A stretch of DNA of 35,424 nucleotides from a virus: IMG/VR virus record IMGVR_UViG_3300047408_000041, positions 1-35,424 of that record; one strand, 5' to 3'. Shown here piece after piece: positions 24,116 to 30,486 of the stretch. The position numbers and the translations under genes were made by a program. The notes under the pieces are model-generated. The model did no database searches. It was not told the origin of the DNA and saw only the letters and a list, made by a program, of their open reading frames with translations. Position 1 is the first letter of the stretch. The number at the start of each line of letters is the position of its first letter.

Positions 24116-25048
24116 CTACTTTGCCAGTGAGGCCTGCAAATCCACAAAGGCCTCAATCACTGTGGCCATGAGCTCTTTTGACAGCTGGGTAAAGGATGTG
24201 CGGTCTGGGAGGATCTCTGCGTATTTGGCCCAGAGCTCTTTTGAGGGCACACCCTCTGCCTCCAGTTTGCGCCACAGGCCACCAAACCGTGCCACCAGCT
24301 CCTGGGCCTCCACATCCAGCTCCACCTGTGGCACGCTCTCTCTGGGCTCTCTCTGAGGCTTTACAGCTGCAGCTGGAGCCTTTGCTGCAGGAGGAGGTGG
24401 TGGATCCACTACGTGCACATACTCCACACCATCCACCACCTCCTGCTGGGTGTGCACTGTTTTCAAATCCACCCTGCCAGCACCACTCATGGTGTCCACC
24501 TCTGTCTCATCCAGCATACCCAGGCCACAGATTGAGAGTGTCACACGCCGTTTGGCTTTGGTGATTGCTTTGAGCCTGGCATTTGCCAGCTCATTGCCAC
24601 TGAGGCCCTGGATGGGTGTTATGCCCTCATCCATATCACTCCTGCCATCTGGCAGGGTGGCCTCCACACTCACTATGCACAGGCCTGCCTCAATCTTTGT
24701 CTCCAGTTTGGTAAAGGATACCTGCCTCTGTGTCCTGAGCTGTGCAGCTCCCTCTTTCGTGGCATACAGACTCAGTTTGCCCTGAAAATACAGGTACTCG
24801 AATGGCCTGCTCACTGGATTGAGGCCCAGGCTCCTGCACAGCTGCTGGTAATACAGGAGCCTCTCCTGAGGTGTGAGCTGGGAGAGATCCCCCATTACCA
24901 GGAGCCTCTCTGCTGTGTCCAGTGGGATCATACCCAGCTGGGTGGTGGAGAGAGCTGCACTCACCTCCTGGGCCTGCTGTGGGCTCTGCTGCACCACCTG
25001 CAGGCCTCTCTCCTGGGCCTCCTGTGCCGATTGAGATTTATTTGCCAT
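24116..25048 (-). CDS. RecT-like recombination/annealing protein
   Basis: A 310-aa protein from ATG 25048 with GGGAGGT upstream. A TTG at 25075 would enclose this site. Family signature: MGDLSQLTPQERLLYYQQLC, then RPFEYLYFQGKLSLYATKEG, then GNELANARLKAITKAKRRV and SICGLGMLDETEVD near residue 200. Proteins with this pattern occur in phage recombination modules, resembling RecT/Erf-type single-strand annealing proteins. The C-terminal region contains a Pro/Ala linker and a helical end. It sits between the membrane gene cluster and the replication block. The annealing role is from family context, not shown here. Confidence 0.7.
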   Translation of the reverse strand: MANKSQSAQEAQERGLQVVQQSPQQAQEVSAALSTTQLGMIPLDTAERLLVMGDLSQLTPQERLLYYQQLCRSLGLNPVSRPFEYLYFQGKLSLYATKEGAAQLRTQRQVSFTKLETKIEAGLCIVSVEATLPDGRSDMDEGITPIQGLSGNELANARLKAITKAKRRVTLSICGLGMLDETEVDTMSGAGRVDLKTVHTQQEVVDGVEYVHVVDPPPPPAAKAPAAAVKPQREPRESVPQVELDVEAQELVARFGGLWRKLEAEGVPSKELWAKYAEILPDRTSFTQLSKELMATVIEAFVDLQASLAK

Positions 25049-25211
25049 TTTCGCTATTACCTCCCAGGCCCCCAAACAGGGCCACTATGGCCAGGGCCAG
25101 CAGCACAAAGGCCACCAGCTCATCCAGGCCTGCATATATCCTCAGGAGAGCTGCCACAAAGGCCAGTATGAGCAGGAGCTGGGCTCTCCGAATGCTATCC
25201 ACTGTACGCAT
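25038..25211 (-). CDS. 57-aa two-pass membrane protein
   Basis: The chosen start is ATG 25211, directly after AGGAGG (GTGAGGAGG), inside the end of the preceding gene. Two hydrophobic stretches, LLLILAFVAALLRIY (about 13-27) and LVAFVLLALAIVALFGG (about 33-49), are joined by a short loop. It overlaps the RecT-like gene by 11 bases. It may act with the upstream membrane protein. Function unknown. Confidence 0.6.
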   Translation of the reverse strand: MRTVDSIRRAQLLLILAFVAALLRIYAGLDELVAFVLLALAIVALFGGLGGNSENGK

Positions 25212-25713
25212 CCTCCTCACTCTCACTCTCACTCTCACCCTCACTCTCCACCACCACCACTGGTGCCCTCTTTGCTCCTGGGCTCACAGTCGTGCCACCT
25301 GCAGGCTTTGACATCAGCACCCAGAGGGCTCCATTGCCCTGATTAGGATCCACCCAGGCCCTCTCAAATGCAAAGCCTCTGGCCACACTCTCATCCAGGG
25401 CCACCTGCAGATCTCCTGCATTATCTGCCCACTGCACATCGTACTCTTTGGGCCACTTGATTTGATCCACTGCCTGGCTCCTGGCCTTTACTTGATCCCT
25501 CACCAGGGCCTGCTGGCTATCCTGCAGGCCTGCCAGCACCCTGCTCACTCCGTCCAGGGTGGCTCCCAGCAGCACCCATGCCTCTGTCTGCTCTCTGCTC
25601 ATTGCCTCATGCCTGCTCAGAGCCTGCAGGGCCACCCACAGAGCTCCCAGAGCCATCAGAGCCACCACTATGATTGTGCTGGCCACTATTACTGCCACCT
25701 GTGCTGTATCCAC
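25195..25713 (-). CDS. Membrane-anchored coiled-coil protein with acidic tail
   Basis: A 172-aa protein from GTG 25713, eight bases after GGAGG. A transmembrane segment (VAVIVASTIIVVALMALGAL) occupies about residues 6-28. A coiled-coil region follows (EQTEAWVLLGATLDGVSRVL), then a C-terminal region with ERAWVDPNQGNGALWVLMSK, and finally a very acidic Ser/Glu tail. The tail is encoded by a repetitive CTCACT tract (25215-25250). It overlaps the 57-aa membrane gene. Family unknown. Confidence 0.65.
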   Translation of the reverse strand: MDTAQVAVIVASTIIVVALMALGALWVALQALSRHEAMSREQTEAWVLLGATLDGVSRVLAGLQDSQQALVRDQVKARSQAVDQIKWPKEYDVQWADNAGDLQVALDESVARGFAFERAWVDPNQGNGALWVLMSKPAGGTTVSPGAKRAPVVVVESEGESESESEEDAYSG

Positions 25714-25921
25714 TGTATTTGCCTCCTGCTGTGAGTTGATTAGTGATTGAGCGTGCCAAACTGAGCATCCTGGGTGCCCTCTGCAGGAGGAGGCCCTTAC
25801 AATGGGCACAGCTGGTGGATTGCCACCAGCTGCCATCTCTCCTCTGCCTGTATACGCTCTGCAGGCCACCTCTCAGGTGGCACATAGGGCACTGCCTGCC
25901 TCTGGATTTGTTTGCTCCCAT
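25607..25921 (-). CDS. Small zinc-ribbon protein overlapping the membrane gene
   Basis: A 104-aa protein from ATG 25921, six bases after GGAGAG. Cys11, Cys14, Cys38 and Cys41 (CPMC ... CAHC) form a zinc ribbon. Beyond about residue 58 the frame runs for 107 bases over the start of the membrane-protein gene and reads as low-complexity Gly/Ser. The functional part may end earlier, or the frames could be linked by frameshift. The first 57 residues are the best supported. Confidence 0.55.
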   Translation of the reverse strand: MGANKSRGRQCPMCHLRGGLQSVYRQRRDGSWWQSTSCAHCKGLLLQRAPRMLSLARSITNQLTAGGKYSGYSTGGSNSGQHNHSGGSDGSGSSVGGPAGSEQA

Positions 25922-25948
25922 CGTTTGCTCTCCATTCGTGATAAAGAG

Positions 25949-25983
25949 AGGCCCAGGCCCTCTGCTGTGAGGTGCCTGGGCCT
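25949..25983 (-). terminator. Terminator-like hairpin after the DUF932 gene
   Basis: AGGCCCAGGC (25949-25958) pairs with GCCTGGGCCT (25974-25983) around a 15-base loop. On the minus strand it lies 12 bases after the DUF932 stop and is followed by CTCTTTATC, a weak T-rich tail. Confidence 0.55.
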
Positions 25984-25994
25984 GGGCTGATTAG

Positions 25995-27059
25995 TTAGGA
26001 TGCTGTGGCTATCTCCCTCCACTCACTCCTGGGCAGTGAGATTATATTGCCTCCCAGGGCCTCCAGCTCCACTGCCCTATCATAGCTCTCCACCTCTGTG
26101 CTGTGCCTAGTGACAGCGTTTGCCAGGCCCCACATACTCAGAGAGCCTCCCTCCACCAGGTGCCGTAGTACACCTGCCCTCTCTTTGTCATTCAGTGTGC
26201 TCTTTTTGGCCAGCACCTCCACTGCCTTTACCGGATCTCCCTCAATCCTGGCAGTGTCTGCCTCCTGCATCTTTGCCACTATTTTGCCCAGGATGGCCTC
26301 AGAGAGTGAGCCTCTCACTGTGTCTCTCACAGTCTTATAAAAGGCCACATCCTGAGCTTTGAGCGTATCATCAGCAAAAATCTCTGCTGCCTGGCTGTCC
26401 CAGATCTCCCAGGCTTTGCCTACATGGTTGCGCCTCTGGCCAAAATCGTTATGCACCATCCCATTCGTGCACACCAGTCTGAATGAGAGAGGCTGTACAG
26501 AGAGTGAGCCCAGGCCAGTCTCACTGTTTGTTATCAGGATCCCAGCCTGCACAGTGTCACCCACTTTGACATCCATTTGCACCCTGGGTGTGGTGGCCTG
26601 GATGTACAGCCTGCTGTCTGTGACCTCACAGGAGGCCAGCTGCAGGCCTGGCACGTCTGCCAGCTCTGGCAGCAGCACCTCCAGCAAATCGTAATTATCC
26701 AGCCTCCTGTACCTGTCGGAGAGGAGGGCTCTGGCCTGGCCATCCAGGCTCCTCACCATGCGCCTCTCTTTTGTCTCCCTGGCCTGGAATAGCGTATTGA
26801 TTGAGGTATCCAGCAGCTGGGTATGCCCACTCCTGAGCCTATCATAGTAGGCCTGTGGTATCTGCAGGTGGGTGGCCACCTGCCTGTGAGCTTGATCCAT
26901 CATAGTGAGGCCATTCACCACAGAGCCCAGAGCCATCTGGGTGCCTGCCTCATTCGTCTGTACACTCAGAGCCTGGCTCTGCACTACATAATCTGCCTTT
27001 ACCTCATTCTGCCTCTCCACTTCTGTGGCCAGCTCTACCAAAGATTTGCCTGTTTTCAC
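25995..27059 (-). CDS. DUF932 (phage/plasmid-like) protein
   Basis: A 354-aa protein from GTG 27059 with GGAGGTACTAAG directly upstream. Family features are DQAHRQVATHLQIPQAYYDR near residue 60, LSDRYRRLDNYDLLEVLLP near 115, a beta-rich core with FRLVCTNGMV near 200, and a helical C-terminus. DUF932 proteins are common on phages and plasmids; their biochemical role is unclear, with links to replication or DNA protection suggested. The ORF begins directly after a region holding a possible operator. High confidence in the family, low in function. Confidence 0.85.
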   Translation of the reverse strand: MKTGKSLVELATEVERQNEVKADYVVQSQALSVQTNEAGTQMALGSVVNGLTMMDQAHRQVATHLQIPQAYYDRLRSGHTQLLDTSINTLFQARETKERRMVRSLDGQARALLSDRYRRLDNYDLLEVLLPELADVPGLQLASCEVTDSRLYIQATTPRVQMDVKVGDTVQAGILITNSETGLGSLSVQPLSFRLVCTNGMVHNDFGQRRNHVGKAWEIWDSQAAEIFADDTLKAQDVAFYKTVRDTVRGSLSEAILGKIVAKMQEADTARIEGDPVKAVEVLAKKSTLNDKERAGVLRHLVEGGSLSMWGLANAVTRHSTEVESYDRAVELEALGGNIISLPRSEWREIATAS

Positions 27060-27081
27060 CTTAGTACCTCCTATAGGTTTG

Positions 27082-27096
27082 AGCACTGTACGTGCT
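27082..27096. promoter_or_regulatory. Operator-like palindrome AGCAC-TGTAC-GTGCT
   Basis: Five-base inverted arms flank five bases, just upstream of the DUF932 ribosome-binding site and downstream of the small HTH regulator gene. The size suits a Cro/XRE dimer site. Binding is not shown. Confidence 0.35.
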
Positions 27097-27136
27097 ATAA
27101 TTCGTTAGCCCTGCCTCACCAGCAGGAGCTCTAGTA

Positions 27137-27141
27137 CCTCC
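27137..27141 (-). promoter_or_regulatory. Orphan ribosome-binding site GGAGGTACTAGAG without a gene
   Basis: The motif matches the standard gene-associated site, but only CTC, CTG, CTG, GTG and a very short frame (MRQG-type from GTG, stop TAA) follow. It may start a leader peptide or be a relic of a lost gene. It can also pair with GAGCTCC next to it. Confidence 0.4.
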
Positions 27142-27143
27142 AC

Positions 27144-27169
27144 CTGGCCCAGGCTCATCCCTGGGCCAG
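27144..27169 (-). terminator. 10-bp perfect hairpin after the HTH gene
   Basis: CTGGCCCAGG (27144-27153) pairs with CCTGGGCCAG (27160-27169) around a 6-base loop, just beyond the HTH gene stop. There is no T-run on the minus side. Confidence 0.45.
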
Positions 27170-27179
27170 TTTGGTGCCT

Positions 27180-27398
27180 TTAGTCCTCTGCCTCCAGAGA
27201 GGCCAGCACAGCCTCCTGCAGCTCAGGGTATGAGCCTCTGAGCCTGGCAGCACCTTTACGTATGCTGTCTCCCAGAGGGATCTCACCTCTCCTGGTGCCT
27301 GCCCACAGGGATCTGCTCACTTTGAGCAGTTTGGCCATATCACCATCAGTGAGGCCCTGGGTGTGCTGGATGTTTGCCAGTCTCTGTACTAATGCCAC
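27180..27398 (-). CDS. XRE/Cro-type transcriptional regulator
   Basis: A 72-aa protein. The helix-turn-helix is GLTDGDMAKLLKVSRSLW followed by GTRRGEIPLGDSIRKGAARL, as in XRE/Cro proteins. GGAGG lies nine bases before GTG 27398. It has its own candidate promoter at 27488-27516. A lone Cro-like regulator without an integrase could switch early and late expression rather than maintain lysogeny (inference). Confidence 0.8.
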   Translation of the reverse strand: MALVQRLANIQHTQGLTDGDMAKLLKVSRSLWAGTRRGEIPLGDSIRKGAARLRGSYPELQEAVLASLEAED

Positions 27399-27487
27399 TT
27401 TGTATCACCTCCTCTCTTTGCCAGTTGCGAAAGCGTATCTATGAGGCCCACAGCCGTGTGGCCTGCAGGTGGCTGGCCTGCACCTCA

Positions 27488-27516
27488 ATAATACCACCTA
27501 GCAATTTGTTATGCAA
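27488..27516 (-). promoter_or_regulatory. Candidate promoter TTGCAT-17-TATTAT
   Basis: On the minus strand, TTGCAT (27511-27516) and TATTAT (27488-27493) are 17 bases apart in the 121-bp gap before the XRE gene. The -10 matches 5 of 6 consensus bases and the -35 is partial. The 5' leader of about 80 bases contains a GGCCACA/TGTGGGCC stem. Confidence 0.55.
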
Positions 27517-27519
27517 CAC

Positions 27520-27951
27520 CTACTTTTGCACAATCCACTGCAGGATTTGCACATCTGCTCTGCCCTCACCAGGTGGAAAATAGGCACGTGCAGAGTTATA
27601 GTCCACCTCCAGCACCAGGCCCTCTGCTAGGTGCCTGGCCCTGTCCTGAGGTGCAGAGCAATCCACCACCTCATAGGTGGCCAGGTGGCCATTTACCTCT
27701 GCCTGCACGCTCTCTCCCAGTCGTGTGCAATCTGGCACTGAGGCCATGTGAGCCCTCACTGGCAGGCCTCTGTGTCGTGCCACCCTCTCCATTACACCTG
27801 GGCTGTAATACTTGCCTATGCCCACCTGCAGAGGCTGTATGCAGCACTGAGGCATCCCTGGCACCACTGGGATGGCAGGAGCCTCCTGGAGGCCCTGTGG
27901 AGGGCTCAGGAGGCTCTGGATCCAGAGTACCAGTATTATGAGCCAGCTCAC
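27520..27951 (-). CDS. Secreted barrel-like protein (possible RlpA/DPBB-like)
   Basis: A 143-aa protein with an N-terminal signal peptide (MSWLIILVLWIQSLLS), probably exported. The mature part has YYSPGVMERVARHRG, then a beta-rich region MASVPDCTRLGESVQAEVNG, YEVVDCSAPQDRARH, and LVLEVDYNSARAYF. The pattern (Cys-containing strands, a VVDC motif and a final VDY-A strand) recalls small double-psi beta-barrel proteins such as RlpA, which act on peptidoglycan, but this is tentative. ATG overlaps the previous gene (ATGA). It is the third gene of the early operon, so it could act at the cell envelope early in infection. Confidence 0.65.
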   Translation of the reverse strand: MSWLIILVLWIQSLLSPPQGLQEAPAIPVVPGMPQCCIQPLQVGIGKYYSPGVMERVARHRGLPVRAHMASVPDCTRLGESVQAEVNGHLATYEVVDCSAPQDRARHLAEGLVLEVDYNSARAYFPPGEGRADVQILQWIVQK

Positions 27952-28730
27952 CTCTGGCCTTTGCCTCTGCCTCTGGCCACCTGGTATGTACCAGGCAGCT
28001 CCACCACCTTTGTGGCAGGCTCAGGAGAGCACAGGCCTTTGGCCACCTGGATGCACTGGAGAGCTGTGCCTGTGTCCTCTAGGATGTCGTGCAGAGGGTG
28101 GCCTATGCCCTCCAGCCACCTCTCCACCTCTCTAGGGCCATAGGCAGCAAACAGCCTGCCACCCACTCTCACCTGCACCAGGGCCTGCCCACACGTGCAG
28201 GGCACCCACTGGCCCTCAGGGCCTGCAGGAGCCTCCATCAGGGCCAGCTGGCCCTCCAGATAGCCTATGGGATCTGCCATCTGCCGGCCACTGCCCTCCA
28301 GGTGGGCCTGTGGAGCTGGAGCTGGAGCCTGCTGGGCAGGTTTGTCCAGGCCATAGGCCCTCTCAATCTCTGCCCTGCTCACCATCCTCTGTTTTTTCTT
28401 TGGGTGCCTACTCCATCCAGGTGTAGGATAGGATTTGATATAGCCCAGGTTGATCCTGGTGCTAATGGTGTTTGGGTGCCTGCCCACCAGTTTGGCAGCT
28501 CTGGCAATCGGGATGAGATCTGTGGGCACGCTCTCTCCCTGGTGCGTGCCTGCCTCTGCCTGCCTCATCTGCCCAGCGTGGAATGCCAGGCCATGCCAGT
28601 CTTTATCTGTGATCCACCTGCTGGCCCTGTGGCAATTCGTGCAGGTGGCCCTGGCCAGCTCTGCCTGGATCTCCAGCAGCACTGTGCCTTTGCCTCCACA
28701 AAATCTGCAATTTGCGTTTGTCTGTATCAT
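27948..28730 (-). CDS. Zinc-ribbon plus helix-turn-helix regulator
   Basis: A 260-aa protein from ATG 28730, with GGAGGTACAAAAA upstream; starts further upstream would include this site. Cys8, Cys11, Cys30 and Cys33 form a zinc ribbon. A helix-turn-helix of excisionase/MerR character follows (LIPIARAAKLVGRHPNTIST, then RINLGYIKSY), then an Ala/Pro-rich linker. The C-terminal domain starts near WVPCTCGQALVQVRV. Likely a DNA-binding regulator of the early region. Binding sites unknown. Confidence 0.7.
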   Translation of the reverse strand: MIQTNANCRFCGGKGTVLLEIQAELARATCTNCHRASRWITDKDWHGLAFHAGQMRQAEAGTHQGESVPTDLIPIARAAKLVGRHPNTISTRINLGYIKSYPTPGWSRHPKKKQRMVSRAEIERAYGLDKPAQQAPAPAPQAHLEGSGRQMADPIGYLEGQLALMEAPAGPEGQWVPCTCGQALVQVRVGGRLFAAYGPREVERWLEGIGHPLHDILEDTGTALQCIQVAKGLCSPEPATKVVELPGTYQVARGRGKGQR

Positions 28731-28761
28731 TTTTTGTACCTCCTGTGATTGAGCTGCCAGA

Positions 28762-30300
28762 TTATAGAGTGATGTGGAGCTCCAGCTCACCAGCTCCCTG
28801 CAGGGTGGCCCACTCTGTGAGGCCCACCACCAGAGTATCTATACTGCCACTGTGGTGGAAAATGCGCCTGGTGGTGGGCAGGCCTTTGAGCTGGGTGCGA
28901 TAGTCCAGGCCTGTGCCCTCTTGATCCCTGGCAATCTCTGCCAGAGCCACCACAGGCCTCATAGCAGGTGGCACCCTGTCTGGTGAGGGCCTGCCTGGGA
29001 GCTGTGAGCTCTCAGAGGCCCTGAGCTCCTCCAGCTGCACTGCCCACTGAGCTGTGTTTGCCATCATTTGCTGGTACTCCTCCTCTGTGAGGCCCTCTGC
29101 CAGGGCCAGCTCTGCCATTAGGCCATCCACTGGTGCAGGCTGTGGGCCTTTGGAATAGTCCCACTCAGATTGCCCTGGGAGCTCCTGAGAGAGCCCAGGA
29201 GCCTCTGCAGGCTGTGAGGGTGCGTGATAGGTGCCCACCACCTGCCAGTATTGCCTCTGGCCAGTGCAGATATACTCCAGGCCTTTGGCCAGGGAGGCCT
29301 CCACCTCCTCTGCCTCAATTTTCCTGAGCCTCCCACAGGCAGGGCACTCCAGACGGATCATAGGCACCTGCACAGATTTGGTGGATCCCCAGCTCTCCAC
29401 CAGCTTTGTGCCCTGCACCCTGCAGAGCATCCGCATGATTGCCGGATGCTCACCCTCTGCCCTCCAGGCCCTGGCTCTCACCTGGGCCTCCACCTCTGGC
29501 CAGTTGCCAGTGCACAGAGGGCACTCTGTGCCCTCCAGGTGCTGGAATAGGCAATTAGGGCACTCCACCACTGCAGGGAGGCCCTCAGAGGCCTGTGGGA
29601 GAGCTGCTGTGACAGCTGCCAGCAGCATTGCACGCACATCCTGTGGCTCTGTGTCCTCATCCTCCAGCTCCACCAGCACCTCTGGCTCCTCCTGGCCCAC
29701 CAGCACCTCATCTGCCAGATTGCCTGTGCCTCCACACTCCTCACATACCACATTTGTGCCAGAGCTCTCTCCACCCTGCCAGTGATAGCCATGCCCTGTG
29801 CACCTGGTGCACTGCTGGTATGTCTCCTGAGGATTGCACTGGGTGCAGGGCACTTTGGTGAGCTCCTCTGCTTTGAGGCCCACTCTCACCCACCTGTACC
29901 CATTCGTGCAGAATGGGCATTCGCGCATCCTGGCCTCCCTGGCCTCTGCCTCTGCCTCTGCCTCCTCCTGAGCCTGGGCCTCCAGGATGGCCTCTGCACC
30001 ATCCCTGGAGGTGTGCCGTGTCTGCATTACCCAGGCCACATCCCTCTCATAAGAGAGGGCCTGCTGTGCTGCCTGATAGCCAGGATCCTGCTCACCCAGC
30101 CTATTCACATACAGGATGCTCACTCCCATCGCTTTGCCCTCCTCACTCTCCCTGAGCTCCAGAGCCCTGATGGGCACTATCAGCCTGTAAATACCCAGGG
30201 TGCTGTGCTGTGACCACAGGCCTCTCACCACTGCCATAGGTGCCTGGTACTTATCAGCTGCCTGCTCTGCATTCCTCTGTCTCTTATAGTAACCGTACAT
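28762..30300 (-). CDS. Multi-zinc early protein with DnaJ-like CxxC array
   Basis: A 512-aa protein, the first gene behind the consensus promoter. Cys pairs lie at 128/131, 152/155, 164/167 and 186/189, the last two in CTRCTGHGYHW and CEECGGTGNL, as in the DnaJ Cys-rich domain with two zinc sites. A second ribbon has 247/250 and 260/263, and a further pair is at 319/322 with another Cys near 345. Before these, residues 101-127 are an Ala/Glu helix. The C-terminal third is helical and ends in a beta-rich piece. There is no J-domain, so it is not a chaperone DnaJ. The role may be host takeover or RNA/protein binding (inference). GGAGGTACTAGAAA precedes ATG 30300. Confidence 0.75.
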   Translation of the reverse strand: MYGYYKRQRNAEQAADKYQAPMAVVRGLWSQHSTLGIYRLIVPIRALELRESEEGKAMGVSILYVNRLGEQDPGYQAAQQALSYERDVAWVMQTRHTSRDGAEAILEAQAQEEAEAEAEAREARMRECPFCTNGYRWVRVGLKAEELTKVPCTQCNPQETYQQCTRCTGHGYHWQGGESSGTNVVCEECGGTGNLADEVLVGQEEPEVLVELEDEDTEPQDVRAMLLAAVTAALPQASEGLPAVVECPNCLFQHLEGTECPLCTGNWPEVEAQVRARAWRAEGEHPAIMRMLCRVQGTKLVESWGSTKSVQVPMIRLECPACGRLRKIEAEEVEASLAKGLEYICTGQRQYWQVVGTYHAPSQPAEAPGLSQELPGQSEWDYSKGPQPAPVDGLMAELALAEGLTEEEYQQMMANTAQWAVQLEELRASESSQLPGRPSPDRVPPAMRPVVALAEIARDQEGTGLDYRTQLKGLPTTRRIFHHSGSIDTLVVGLTEWATLQGAGELELHITL

Positions 30301-30365
30301 TTTCTAGTACCTCCGTTTGGTTTGTATTGAGTGTCGTGAGAGGCTCTCATCTGCCTCCCACACTC

Positions 30366-30394
30366 ATTATATCTAATCACTAATCGGGTGTCAA
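30366..30394 (-). promoter_or_regulatory. Perfect sigma70-type promoter TTGACA-17-TATAAT
   Basis: On the minus strand, -35 TTGACA (30389-30394) and -10 TATAAT (30366-30371) have an exact 17-base spacer. The spacer contains the box ATTAGTGAT (30376-30384), so a factor binding it would cover the promoter. Transcription would run into the 512-aa gene. Confidence 0.85.
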
Positions 30395-30408
30395 TAGCAA
30401 TCACTAAA

Positions 30409-30448
30409 ATGCACTGAGCTCTGGTGGCAAGTCCAGAGCTCAGTGCAT
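30409..30448 (-). terminator. Strong terminator hairpin ending the lysis operon
   Basis: ATGCACTGAGCTCTGG (30409-30424) pairs perfectly over 16 bp with 30433-30448, 8-base loop. On the minus strand it is followed by TTTTAGTG. It lies between the glycoside-hydrolase-like stop (30487) and the early promoter, so it insulates the two units. Confidence 0.75.
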
Positions 30449-30486
30449 GGGAGGTTTGGGAATTAGCTGTATTTAGTCGTGCTGTG

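Noticed and set aside
27125-27140. Possible four-residue leader peptide after the orphan ribosome-binding site
   Set aside because: Too short to support, with no clear start at the right distance. Noted only as a finding about the site.
28754-28762. TATAAT near the end of the 512-aa gene
   Set aside because: It is formed by the codons CTA TAA T at the gene end, without a -35 or extended TG. It is not convincing as a promoter.
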